Assembly: GCA_964424715.1 (NCBI GenBank) | Contig: CAYRJW010000001.1 | Location: 1-64,000, forward strand | Direction: 5' to 3' | Length of the DNA: 64,000 nt | Origin: JAMHZE01 sp964424715 | GTDB taxonomy: Bacteria; Pseudomonadota; Alphaproteobacteria; Rickettsiales; UBA8987 | Shown: in pieces, positions 44,016 through 52,377 of the stretch | Layout of the letters: every line of letters starts with the position of its first letter | Position numbering within the stretch: the first letter of the stretch is position 1 | Notes under the pieces: model-generated | Seen by the model: the letters and a program-made list of their open reading frames with translations, nothing else | Told to the model about the DNA's origin: nothing | The model's database searches: none | Position numbers and translations under genes: made by a program

Positions 44016-45383
44016 ATGGCAGGAAAAGTTTTAGTAGTAGATGATCTGGAGCAGAACTTACGGCTTTTAGAGGCAAAACTGAAAATGGAGTATTACACCG
44101 TTTACACCGCCACTAACGGCTTTGACTGCATAAAGCTCGCAAAGGAAAAACTGCCCGATATCATCCTGCTGGATGTGATGATGCCGGAGATAGACGGTTT
44201 CCAGACCTGCCGTAAACTGAAAGATGACCCGGTAACGGCATCTATCCCGGTTGTAATGGTAACGGCACTTACCGAGCAGGAAGACAAGATACGCGGCCTT
44301 GAATCCGGCGCTGATGATTTCATCACCAAGCCTATAGATGAGTTCCACCTGTTCGTAAGGGTGCGGTCGCTTATCAGGATAAAGGAACTTTTCGATGAGC
44401 TGAAACTGCGTGATAAGACCAATAACAGCCTCGGCACCGCGGCAAAACTTTTCTCATCGGTGGATATAAGATCTACCATAGTTATCATCAATGATGATGT
44501 TTTCCAGGTCAGGAAAATGAAAGAACGCTTCGATAAGGACGGTCACAGGGTGATAATCCATAACCCGGCGGAACCCATAGAAAAACTCCAGAACATAGAT
44601 TTTGACATGGCAGTGGTAAGCACCATGATGGAAGACAGTAACGGTCTGCGCCTTGCGGTTGAGATAAAGGGGATGGAGAATAAAAAGAAGGTTCCTGTGC
44701 TTATAATGGTTGATGAAAGCAACAAGGAAGTAATGTTAAAAGGCCTGCAGGTCGGGATAGATGATTATATAATAGAACCTCTCGATATAAACGAGCTTAT
44801 GGCAAGAACCCGCACATTATTGCGCCGTAAGAAGATACAGGATGTTCTGCGTGTAGGCATTGAAGATAGTATCAACGCATCGGTAATAGATTCACTCACA
44901 AGGTTATATAACCGCAGATATCTTGAGCAGCATCTGGGGACGATATTCCGTGAATCACTGCAGCGGAAAGATAGTCTCGTTCTGCTTACCATCGATATCG
45001 ATAATTTCAAACAGGTGAATGATAAGCCCGGCTGGGGACACCATATCGGCGATGAGGTGCTCAAAGAGGTAGCGGTGCGCATAAAAGAATGTATCCGTGA
45101 TAACGATCTTGCGGTAAGGCATGGCGGTGAGGAATTCATAGCGGTTCTCACTAACACAAATTTTGAGGCAGGCACCATAGTTGCAGAAAGGATAAGAAGA
45201 AGTATAGCGGAAAAACCTATCGCCATCTCGGCCGAGCCGGGATTTGTTAACTGTACGGTAAGTATAGGCGATGCCGCAATGCACCAGGATGGTGATAGTC
45301 CGGAAGACCTTATCAACAGGTCGGATGAGATGCTTTATAAAGCCAAAACTACGGGGAAAAATAAAGTAGTCACTGCGCAATGA
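44016..45383 (+). CDS. pleD: PleD-type diguanylate cyclase (REC-REC-GGDEF)
   Basis: A 455-residue response regulator. The first receiver has Asp53 in ILLDVMMPEIDG. The second (about 150-270) lacks the acceptor Asp (AVVSTMMED) and is a pseudo-receiver, as in Caulobacter PleD. The GGDEF domain has RHGGEEF as active site and an intact inhibitory I-site RDND five residues before it. It makes cyclic di-GMP for the swarmer-to-stalked type of switch. It is adjacent to divK and overlaps the AsmA gene by 4 bp. Confidence 0.95.
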   Translation: MAGKVLVVDDLEQNLRLLEAKLKMEYYTVYTATNGFDCIKLAKEKLPDIILLDVMMPEIDGFQTCRKLKDDPVTASIPVVMVTALTEQEDKIRGLESGADDFITKPIDEFHLFVRVRSLIRIKELFDELKLRDKTNNSLGTAAKLFSSVDIRSTIVIINDDVFQVRKMKERFDKDGHRVIIHNPAEPIEKLQNIDFDMAVVSTMMEDSNGLRLAVEIKGMENKKKVPVLIMVDESNKEVMLKGLQVGIDDYIIEPLDINELMARTRTLLRRKKIQDVLRVGIEDSINASVIDSLTRLYNRRYLEQHLGTIFRESLQRKDSLVLLTIDIDNFKQVNDKPGWGHHIGDEVLKEVAVRIKECIRDNDLAVRHGGEEFIAVLTNTNFEAGTIVAERIRRSIAEKPIAISAEPGFVNCTVSIGDAAMHQDGDSPEDLINRSDEMLYKAKTTGKNKVVTAQ

Positions 45384-48208
45384 GGAAACTGGACAAAGAA
45401 GAATTCTATAAAAGATTATACAGCTTAAAGGAAAAAGCATTCTCCTTTATCTATGAGGCGGAATCTGTCCTGAACCGGATAGTATTGCTTGCACTGCTGT
45501 TATTATTCCTTATCTGGATAAATCTTGGCAACATAGTTGATCTGCTGGTGAGCGAGAGCAGGATAAAACAGAACATCTCCGGTAAACTCACCGAGATAAC
45601 CGGCAAGAAGGCCGATATAAGCGGCGATGTCATATTCAGAAGCGAACCCGAGCCGATAGCGGTCATAAGTAAGGCGGTGATAGCGAATGATTCCAAGCTT
45701 ACGAAAAATAATTTCTTCGAGGCCGAGACCATAAAGATCAGGCCGAAGATATTAAGCGCGCTGATGGGGAATTCCGACTTCAACGATATATATTTTGAGA
45801 ATGTTAAGATAAATGTGGATTCCGGGATAGAGAATAAAAGCGGGATATTCGAGGTTCTGACGAAAACCTTTTCGAGGTTCGGGAAGTTTCGTGACAAGAA
45901 GATAATCTTTAAAAATCTTCAGGTTAATTTCTACAAGAAAAATCCCCTGAACGATAAAAAACCGGTGGTGAGAAGTTATAATTTTCCTGAGCTGGAACTG
46001 AACCCTAATCCCTCTAACAGTAAGGTAGCTTTTGAGTTCAAGGGTAGCCTGAGTTCTCAGAAACTTCAGGAGAATTATTTTTTCGATATAGGTCTGGGTG
46101 AAGGTTTCGGCGTGCCATCATCATATAAAGGCAGGTTATATTCTACCTCTACCGATCTGAATTTTGCCGGGCAGATAGATACAAAAGATAAGAACGTAAA
46201 ATTCTCCGGCAATCTGGAAGGCAAGGCCAGCGGCGTATCTAAAAAGATATTTTCCCTTGTCGGTTTTTCTGAAGCCTTTCTTGATAGCCTGAAAGATACT
46301 GATGATAACAAACTATCAGCGAATTTCACCTTCGATGGCAAAAGATTTGAATTGAAAGACCTTACCGGCGAAGGCGATATCGTCTCCTTCATTGTCAATG
46401 GCAGCACCGAGTTCAACGAGGCCAATAATTCCATGGTGGAAGTTAATGTCAGCAAGGTTGATTATTCAAAGATGTTCAAGACCCAGCTTGAGATGCTCCA
46501 CGAAAAAAAGGCACAGAAGGTCGAGCGTGATTTCAAGAAAAGGATGGAGGATTATTTCCTGTTCGCGGTGGGAGATGATACTAATTTCACCTTCGCTATG
46601 GATATCCCAAAGATAGATTTCTTCCACGGCAAGACCGGCAGCCTGAAGGTTAGAACGGTGCTTAAGGATAACCAGATAAAGATAAATGATTTCGAGGCGA
46701 AACTGCCAGGAGCATCGGTGCTGAACATCGTTGGCCTTGCGGAGATAAACAAGGATGAGAAAAAGTTAAAAGGTGCTGCAAGGATAGTTTTTGCCGGCAA
46801 GAGAATGGATGAACTGGTGCTTGCCATGGATACTGACGGCATTGAGGAAAAGGAAGAACGCTTCGGCCCGTTCTATATTGATGCAAAAGGCTTCCTTTAT
46901 GGCCAGAACATACATTTCAGGGATATAGTCGCGCGGATAAATAACGATAAATTCGCCGGGCAGATGCTTATTGATTACTCCAAGGAACTCAAGGCTTCCG
47001 CGGCGTTCAACTTCACCAGCCTGAACATAGATAAATATCTGATGCTGGATAAGAATGTTGATGCCGGAATCGTGAAGGAGGAGAACGCGCTTTCTTCCAA
47101 GTTCGATTTCCTGCGTGTGGTCGATTCCATCTTTGACAGTCTGGATATATCGCTGGTCGCCAATAATCTGGTGAAGGCCGGTTATAATTACCACGATGTT
47201 TCCCTGTTCACCCAGATATCGCCGGGGATAACCGAGATAAGGAATTTATATTTTGTCTCTGACATGCTGGGCGAGGTTAGCGGCCGCGCGCATCTTGATC
47301 TTACCGATTTCCAGCCACGAATAGATGTTGATCTGGAAATAGATAAATATGATCTTGATCTTCTTATATATGGTGAGGAGATCCACCAGAATGATGAATA
47401 CAGGTTCGATGGCAAGTGGAGTAATGAGAAAATATCCTTTGAACGCCTGGGTAATTTCGTCGGCAAGCTTAATCTGAAGATAGATAAATTAAAGATATTC
47501 CATTTCATGCTTGAAAAATTCGCCCTCTCATCCCATGCCGAGGAAAGCAAATTTGTTGTTGATGATTCGCGGGCGAACATATTCGGCAATAAGGTTGATT
47601 TTAAAGGTTACCTCACCACGGAATATCCTTCGTTCAACCTTTCTTTCATCGCATCAGACCTTGATTCCGAGGCGTTCATGTCAGATACCTTCAACATGGA
47701 CCAGCTGACCTCTACCTTTAATATAAGCGGCGTGTTGGCCTCTACCGGTTACAGTATTGAGCAGATGATACAGAACCTGAAAGGTAATTTTTCCGTTGCC
47801 ACAAAAGGTCTGGTGATAAGCGGGTTCGATCTTACCGCGGTGGGCAAGGCACTGCCTATAGTTAAAAGAAGGGAATATATAAAACTCATATCCGATGAAT
47901 TACTTAACAGGGGCGAGACCCAGTTCGCATTCTTCACCGGCGGTTTCAACATTGATGCCGGCCAGATCACTTTCAATAATCTTACATTTGCCGGCCCTAA
48001 TGTAGATAAAATGGTAGCCTCCGGCGTAATAGACCTGCCTAAATGGGAAGTTAACATAGATTCCGACATGATGGTGAAGACCACCGATGGCATGCCTTTC
48101 TCCCTGCGTGGCAAAACCACCGGCACCATCCCGAACGTAAGAACGATATGGGACGACAAGGGAATGATAAAATTCTGGGAAGATAAATTCTTCGGCAGCA
48201 GCAGATAG
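45380..48208 (+). CDS. AsmA-family envelope protein
   Basis: A 942-residue protein with one membrane helix (about 32-52) and a long periplasmic beta-rich region. The N-terminal block GKLTEITGKKADISGDVIFRSEPEPIAVIS is the AsmA start, and the C-terminal part has AsmA-like repeats (DLTAVGKALPIVKRR, ITFNNLTFAGPNVDK). Such proteins are thought to bridge the periplasm and carry lipids to the outer membrane. It is the last gene of merR-divK-pleD-asmA, overlapping pleD by 4 bp, and ends 2 bp from convergent yajQ. Confidence 0.85.
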   Translation: MRKLDKEEFYKRLYSLKEKAFSFIYEAESVLNRIVLLALLLLFLIWINLGNIVDLLVSESRIKQNISGKLTEITGKKADISGDVIFRSEPEPIAVISKAVIANDSKLTKNNFFEAETIKIRPKILSALMGNSDFNDIYFENVKINVDSGIENKSGIFEVLTKTFSRFGKFRDKKIIFKNLQVNFYKKNPLNDKKPVVRSYNFPELELNPNPSNSKVAFEFKGSLSSQKLQENYFFDIGLGEGFGVPSSYKGRLYSTSTDLNFAGQIDTKDKNVKFSGNLEGKASGVSKKIFSLVGFSEAFLDSLKDTDDNKLSANFTFDGKRFELKDLTGEGDIVSFIVNGSTEFNEANNSMVEVNVSKVDYSKMFKTQLEMLHEKKAQKVERDFKKRMEDYFLFAVGDDTNFTFAMDIPKIDFFHGKTGSLKVRTVLKDNQIKINDFEAKLPGASVLNIVGLAEINKDEKKLKGAARIVFAGKRMDELVLAMDTDGIEEKEERFGPFYIDAKGFLYGQNIHFRDIVARINNDKFAGQMLIDYSKELKASAAFNFTSLNIDKYLMLDKNVDAGIVKEENALSSKFDFLRVVDSIFDSLDISLVANNLVKAGYNYHDVSLFTQISPGITEIRNLYFVSDMLGEVSGRAHLDLTDFQPRIDVDLEIDKYDLDLLIYGEEIHQNDEYRFDGKWSNEKISFERLGNFVGKLNLKIDKLKIFHFMLEKFALSSHAEESKFVVDDSRANIFGNKVDFKGYLTTEYPSFNLSFIASDLDSEAFMSDTFNMDQLTSTFNISGVLASTGYSIEQMIQNLKGNFSVATKGLVISGFDLTAVGKALPIVKRREYIKLISDELLNRGETQFAFFTGGFNIDAGQITFNNLTFAGPNVDKMVASGVIDLPKWEVNIDSDMMVKTTDGMPFSLRGKTTGTIPNVRTIWDDKGMIKFWEDKFFGSSR

Positions 48209-48210
48209 TT

Positions 48211-48696
48211 TTAATCTCTGAAATTTATGAACTGCAGTGGCAGTTCGATTCCGAGTTCCTTGATGAAACCGATTGCTTCCTGAAGATCATCACGCTTCTT
48301 GCCGTTAACACGAACCTGATCGCCCTGTATTGATGCCTGAACCTTTAAGCCCTTTTCCTTGATGCCTTTGGTTATTTTTTTTGCGTTGTCCTGATCTATG
48401 CCTTTCTTTATTTTTATCGCGAGTCTTATCATGCCCTGGCTGGCCATTTCCTGTTTGCCGAATTCAAGGCATTTCACATCTACCGTTCTGCGGGTGAGGT
48501 GGGTTTTCAGCATATCTATCATGGCTTTTAATTTCATGTCATCATCAGCGAGCAGGGTGATATCTTCCTTCTCCAGTTCGATGGTGGATTTTGTGCCGCG
48601 GAAATCATAGCGGTTTATCATCTCCTTGCGGGCAGAGTTGAGGGCGTTATCTATTTCCTGTGAATTTATTTCTGAAACAACATCAAAACTTGGCAT
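48211..48696 (-). CDS. yajQ: YajQ-family nucleotide-binding protein
   Basis: A 161-residue protein with the family start MPSFDVVSEIN and NALNSARKEMINRYDFRGTK, then KCLEFGKQEMASQGM and the C-terminal VRVNGKKRDDLQEAI. YajQ proteins bind nucleotides and, in some species, cyclic di-GMP as effectors. That would link it to the nearby PleD, but the ligand here is unproven. It is 2 bp from the RHH gene stop and 2 bp from the AsmA stop. Confidence 0.93.
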   Translation of the reverse strand: MPSFDVVSEINSQEIDNALNSARKEMINRYDFRGTKSTIELEKEDITLLADDDMKLKAMIDMLKTHLTRRTVDVKCLEFGKQEMASQGMIRLAIKIKKGIDQDNAKKITKGIKEKGLKVQASIQGDQVRVNGKKRDDLQEAIGFIKELGIELPLQFINFRD

Positions 48697-48698
48697 AT

Positions 48699-49016
48699 CT
48701 ATGAATCCTTATCATTTAACATTTTGGATAATTCTTCCTTTATAATTTTCCTGACCATTTCTTCAAGAGGTTCTTCGCGTTCCTGCTTTTTGGCGGAAAA
48801 TTCGGGCTTGATGAATTTGGAATTGTTGTCAGACAGCATCTTTCTGGTCATCTCGGAGATATCCTCGTCAAGATCGCCGTTGGTGACTATTCTTATCATG
48901 GACCTGATGGCTTCAGTGCGTGATTTCATCCCGCGGGAGATCTTCCATTCATCAACCTTGCGGATATCTTCCGCAGAGAGTTGTAAGTGCATGTTTTTAA
49001 ACTGTTCTACCACCAT
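48699..49016 (-). CDS. Ribbon-helix-helix-like DNA-binding protein
   Basis: A 105-residue protein starting at the ATG 49016; a TTG at 49046 would lie inside the palindrome and is unlikely. Residues about 8-45 (MHLQLSAEDIRKVDEW, GMKSRTEAIRSMIRI) fit a CopG/RHH N-terminal strand and two helices, and the rest is a charged helix with a Lys/Glu tail. It is upstream of yajQ, with the TGTATA box array directly before its start, so autoregulation is likely. Distant similarity only; other small DNA-binding folds are possible. Confidence 0.65.
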   Translation of the reverse strand: MVVEQFKNMHLQLSAEDIRKVDEWKISRGMKSRTEAIRSMIRIVTNGDLDEDISEMTRKMLSDNNSKFIKPEFSAKKQEREEPLEEMVRKIIKEELSKMLNDKDS

Positions 49017-49017
49017 A

Positions 49018-49076
49018 TATACAGATTTTGTATAATATTTATACAATTTACTTGATTTATGTATATTTTATGTATA
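49018..49076. promoter_or_regulatory. Array of TGTATA boxes between the RHH and XRE genes
   Basis: Five hexamers TGTATA/TATACA at 49018-49023 (TATACA), 49029-49034, 49040-49045 (TATACA), 49060-49065 and 49071-49076. Spacings are 11, 11, 20 and 11 bp, nearly in phase with the helix. The middle pair makes the 19-nt palindrome TTGTATAATATTTATACAA (49028-49046). This looks like an operator for a tandem-binding regulator such as the adjacent RHH protein. Confidence 0.65.
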
Positions 49077-49121
49077 AATATTAATTGTTATTAGTTTTTT
49101 TAATATATATCACTAATTGAT

Positions 49122-49496
49122 ATGGAAAGTAAGATTTTTTTATATGATGGCCAGATAGGCCAAAAAATCAGGTTTTACCGCAAAAAAAGAGGGCTGACCC
49201 AGGCCGCTCTGGCAAAAAGGATAGGCATCAGCGCCCAGCAGCTGCAAAAATACGAGATCGGGAAGAACCGCATCAGCGCCTCCCGCATTAAAATACTCGC
49301 TGAGATACTGGATGTCCCAACACATTATTTCCTGCTCGATGCCAAAGATCCAAAGGAAAAACCCAACTCGTTCGAAGATGTCTCCAAAGAGTCCGGCGCG
49401 AATAAATTACTTTATTATTACTCCATGATCCGCTCGGAGAAGATACGCAAATTACTGATATCCAACTCCGCAATATATGTTGAAAGCGGCATGTGA
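49122..49496 (+). CDS. XRE-family helix-turn-helix regulator
   Basis: A 124-residue protein. Residues about 10-66 are a Cro/CI-type HTH: QIGQKIRFYRKKRGLTQAAL, RIGISAQQLQKYEIGKNRIS, ILAEILDVPTHYF. The C-terminal part is a short helical region (ANKLLYYYSMIRSEKIRKLL) of the kind that mediates dimerisation. It is divergent from the RHH gene with the TGTATA array between them, and it ends 11 bp before the fliR stop. The regulated genes are unknown. Confidence 0.88.
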   Translation: MESKIFLYDGQIGQKIRFYRKKRGLTQAALAKRIGISAQQLQKYEIGKNRISASRIKILAEILDVPTHYFLLDAKDPKEKPNSFEDVSKESGANKLLYYYSMIRSEKIRKLLISNSAIYVESGM

Positions 49497-49507
49497 TCCT
49501 GCCGTTG

Positions 49508-50269
49508 CTAAAATATCTCAAGCAATTTGTCCTGAAAGAAACTTATATAAGCCAGCATCATGCCGCTGAAGGCAAGGCCCATGAACAGGAACCCTACATA
49601 TATCTGCACCGGCATAAGTATAAAAAATACCTGCATGGTAGGCATCAGCCTGCCCATTAAACCGGCGGCGAGATATAACATTAACCCCACCAGTATCACC
49701 GGCGCGGATATCTTGAAGGCAATGAAGAAACTTTCCGATACGAAATTTCCCATCGTCTCGGCAAATTCGTTGAAGGGCGGCATTTTGGCTACATTAATTA
49801 TGTCATAACTTTCGGTGATGGCGCGGAACGCCACATGGTGCAGATCGGTGGTGAAGAACAATGTTATGCCCACGACCGAAAGGAAACCGCCGATCACCGA
49901 GCCTTGTGTACTCTGGTTGGCATCGAACATGGTGGCGGTTGAAAGGCCGGTCATGAAGGCTATCTTCATACCCGCAATGTGCAATGTAGCCTGTATCACG
50001 CGCATCAGCAGCCCGATGAATATACCAATGGAAACCTCCCCGGCCAATATGAGAGTGGCCTTTAAAATATCCACCGGTATCGGCGGAAGTTTTGGCGAGA
50101 TGATGGGAAATAATACAAGGCAGAATGTAAGCGCCAGCCCTAAACGTGCGCGGGCCGATACATAGGTCTCACCGAAACCGGGGATGAACAACATAATAGA
50201 ACCTATGCGTGAGAATATAATGGCGTAATGGAAGATGGCGTTATTGGTAAGTTCTGAGATCGCATGCAT
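49508..50269 (-). CDS. fliR: Flagellar export apparatus protein FliR
   Basis: A 253-residue protein with about six hydrophobic helices (starting FSRIGSIMLFIPGFG) and the family blocks GEVSIGIFIGLLMRVIQATL, SVVGITLFF and GLMGRLMPTMQVFF. FliR forms the export gate with FliP and FliQ. No other flagellar gene is in the window. Its virulence T3SS homologue (SctT) is less likely because the sequence keeps the flagellar-like order and length. It precedes the NDUFS4-like gene by 3 bp, an unusual neighbour. Confidence 0.88.
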   Translation of the reverse strand: MHAISELTNNAIFHYAIIFSRIGSIMLFIPGFGETYVSARARLGLALTFCLVLFPIISPKLPPIPVDILKATLILAGEVSIGIFIGLLMRVIQATLHIAGMKIAFMTGLSTATMFDANQSTQGSVIGGFLSVVGITLFFTTDLHHVAFRAITESYDIINVAKMPPFNEFAETMGNFVSESFFIAFKISAPVILVGLMLYLAAGLMGRLMPTMQVFFILMPVQIYVGFLFMGLAFSGMMLAYISFFQDKLLEIF

Positions 50270-50272
50270 GCG

Positions 50273-50557
50273 CTAACTCGTAAAATTATCTGCGTAGGAT
50301 TGTAGTTTTAATTTTGCGTTATGCGGCTCGGTGACCTCAAAATCCAGCCCGTTCTTCATGGCATAGGCAATGGCAGCTTCTCGGCTTGCAAATTTTAATT
50401 TTATTTCCTGTAACATATCGCGCGTGCCTACCCATCCGATAAGATTATCAACGGTTTTAGGGGTGGCAGGCTTATATTCCAGCATCCATTTAACGGAGTT
50501 AGCCTTGCCTGACTGCATGGCATTTTTGGCGGGTCTGTATATCTTTGCTTTGGTCAT
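50273..50557 (-). CDS. NADH dehydrogenase accessory protein, NDUFS4-like (ETC complex I)
   Basis: A 94-residue protein with the family signature AKIYRPAKNAMQSGKA, then WMLEYKP, LIGWVGTRDMLQEIKLKF and AAIAYAMKNGLDFEVTEP. It belongs to the ETC complex I conserved-region family of alphaproteobacteria, related to mitochondrial NDUFS4 (18-kDa subunit). It should bind complex I near its FMN/Fe-S arm. It is 3 bp from fliR, on the same strand. Confidence 0.88.
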   Translation of the reverse strand: MTKAKIYRPAKNAMQSGKANSVKWMLEYKPATPKTVDNLIGWVGTRDMLQEIKLKFASREAAIAYAMKNGLDFEVTEPHNAKLKLQSYADNFTS

Positions 50558-50665
50558 AATATGGATATTTAAATTCTTTTCGCATTGTTTTCAATCAATA
50601 TATGACAGTTTTGCCATTTTCCCCTGTTTAAATAATGCGGGCGGCATCATAAGCGTGCAAAACGG

Positions 50666-50694
50666 TTGTGTTTGGCGCATATAGGCATTATCAT
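50666..50694 (+). promoter_or_regulatory. Possible promoter of hisB
   Basis: TTGTGT (50666-50671), 17-nt spacer and TATCAT (50689-50694), 34 nt before the hisB ATG at 50728. Recognised by eye only. Confidence 0.4.
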
Positions 50695-50727
50695 GGCAAT
50701 GGTTTAACAATTAATAAAATATATAAA

Positions 50728-51315
50728 ATGCGCAAAGCAAGTGTTGAAAGAAAAACCAAAGAGACCGATATAAAAACTTCCGTTAACCTCGATGGCACCG
50801 GGAAATATAATGTGAGAACAGGCATCGGCTTCCTCGATCACATGATGGAACAGCTTTCCAAACACTCGCTTATAGATCTTGAGCTGGACGCAAAAGGCGA
50901 TACGCACATAGATTTTCACCACACCACTGAAGATTCCGGCATTGCAATAGGTCAGGCGGTAGCGAAAGCTATCGGTGATAAAGCGGGCATACGCCGTTTC
51001 GGCCATGCCTATATCCCGATGGATGAGACACTTTCCCGCGTGGCGCTGGATTTTTCCGGCAGGCCTTACCTTATCTGGCGTGTTGAGTTCACCCGCGATA
51101 AACTCGGCGAGATGGATACCGAGCTTTTCAAAGAATGGTTCGGCGCATTCGCGCAGGCCGCAGGCATAACCCTGCATGTTGAAAATCTTTACGGCACGAA
51201 TAACCACCACATCATCGAATCATGCTTCAAGGGCCTGGCGAAAGCGTTGCGCTCCGCGATGGAGCTTGATGAGAGGGCAGCTGGTGTTATTCCTTCCACG
51301 AAGGGTATGCTTTAA
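50728..51315 (+). CDS. hisB: Imidazoleglycerol-phosphate dehydratase
   Basis: A 195-residue HisB that removes water from IGP in histidine synthesis. Metal-binding motifs are GFLDHMMEQLSKHS, DTHIDFHHTTED and LYGTNNHHIIESCFK. The start is ATG 50728 (MRKASVERKTKET); a longer frame from 50668 is not supported. Typical alphaproteobacterial order is hisB-DUF2628-hisH-hisA; here only hisB and DUF2628 remain together. Confidence 0.96.
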   Translation: MRKASVERKTKETDIKTSVNLDGTGKYNVRTGIGFLDHMMEQLSKHSLIDLELDAKGDTHIDFHHTTEDSGIAIGQAVAKAIGDKAGIRRFGHAYIPMDETLSRVALDFSGRPYLIWRVEFTRDKLGEMDTELFKEWFGAFAQAAGITLHVENLYGTNNHHIIESCFKGLAKALRSAMELDERAAGVIPSTKGML

Positions 51316-51354
51316 TAGTTTGAAGTTCTTTAAAACTATTCCTATAATAAGCGC

Positions 51355-51768
51355 ATGTTCACCCGCACAAAAATATATTCGGTCTATGTAAAAAAGGATT
51401 CCAAGAATCCTCTTGATACTGCTGTGTTCGTTAAGCAGGGGTTTAGTTTATGGGCGTTCCTGTTTACTTCCGTATGGGCATTGTTCAACCGTCTGTGGTT
51501 CGCATTTGTTCTGCTTCTGATATTTTCTGCAATGTTCGCCATCAACGAAGGCATAGAATTCACAATGGCATCTTTCATGCTGAATATATGGTTCGGTTTC
51601 GAGGCGAATAATTTTAAGGCCCGCCGCCTTGAACGCACCGGCTATATTATTTATGATGTGGTCACCGGCATAGATAAACTTGCTGCGCAGGCGAGGTTCT
51701 ACGATAAGTATCTTTTACAAAAACCGGTAACAGCAGCCAAACAGACCGGCCTGGGCTTTGCTTCCTAG
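51355..51768 (+). CDS. DUF2628 membrane protein
   Basis: A 137-residue protein with about two hydrophobic stretches (SLWAFLFTSVWALFNRLWFAFVL, then a second near 62-80) and WFGFEANNFKARRLERTGY, the DUF2628 hallmark. The function of the family is unknown. It is often next to hisB, as here. Its TAG stop shares a CTAG with the convergent 137-residue gene. Confidence 0.82.
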   Translation: MFTRTKIYSVYVKKDSKNPLDTAVFVKQGFSLWAFLFTSVWALFNRLWFAFVLLLIFSAMFAINEGIEFTMASFMLNIWFGFEANNFKARRLERTGYIIYDVVTGIDKLAAQARFYDKYLLQKPVTAAKQTGLGFAS

Positions 51769-52178
51769 CTGGCCTTTAGTATCTTAATAGACAGAAATTC
51801 TTTAGTATCAAGACTTTTGAATTCCATTTCTTCAAGGAATGGCTTTGCTTCTGCGCGCCATTTGCAGCCGTTCTTTATAGCTTCTTTTGCTTTCTTTTTT
51901 ACATATTCGCTATCGAGCCCCGCCAGTTCGCATACTTCCAGAAAATCATCGCAGCCACCGTTCAGCCATGAGATGGCATGCGCCTTCTGCCTTCGCATTT
52001 CAAGCTTTTTGGAATTGCTGCCGGCATCCATCAGTGCCTGTGTTATCACTGCCGCCCAGATCGCGCGATAGCTGCAATTAGGTTCGCTCTCCTGCGCGGT
52101 TAAAAATGAGTCCTGCATTTCTTTGGTGGAAATTCTGGTTGAAGAGACGCTTTCCAGAAACTCATTTTTATTTAACAT
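51765..52178 (-). CDS. Unknown conserved protein, phage-hypothetical-like
   Basis: A 137-residue cytoplasmic protein. SYRAIWAAVITQALMDAG and VCELAGLDSEYVKKKA resemble small proteins I know from alphaproteobacterial genomes and prophages, all without function. The segment after it (KEAIKNGCKWRAE) could be a DNA-binding helix, but this is not supported by any motif. It ends in a shared CTAG with DUF2628 and has a 199-bp gap before gltX. Confidence 0.55.
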   Translation of the reverse strand: MLNKNEFLESVSSTRISTKEMQDSFLTAQESEPNCSYRAIWAAVITQALMDAGSNSKKLEMRRQKAHAISWLNGGCDDFLEVCELAGLDSEYVKKKAKEAIKNGCKWRAEAKPFLEEMEFKSLDTKEFLSIKILKAS

Positions 52179-52377
52179 GTGTACCTCAATTAATAGTAGG
52201 TTGTAAAATTCGCCTGTAGGTTGATTTTAGGAGGGGCCTGTTTGAATGCGGAAGGGGGTATGAAAATTTATTTTACAGGTACTTCCGCTTTTGCGAATAA
52301 TATGACTGGAAAACCCAAAAAGGCTGGATTTCCCTGATAATTCCTATATATCTTCGGTAAAACAAAGATATCCTCAT
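52179..52377. other. Intergenic region upstream of gltX
   Basis: 199 bp without a supported gene. A 7-bp inverted repeat GCGGAAG/CTTCCGC (52248-52254 and 52282-52288) with a 27-nt loop is followed by TTTT; it is too loose to call a terminator. Two GTAGGTTG copies lie at about 52195 and 52216. No promoter can be called with confidence. Confidence 0.4.

Noticed and set aside
49017..49046. TTG start for the ribbon-helix-helix gene at 49046
   Set aside because: The extra ten residues are encoded by the TGTATA palindromes; the ATG at 49016 gives a normal RHH N-terminus.
52248..52292. Possible terminator GCGGAAG/CTTCCGC before gltX
   Set aside because: The stem is only 7 bp with a 27-nt loop, and the upstream genes do not end towards it.
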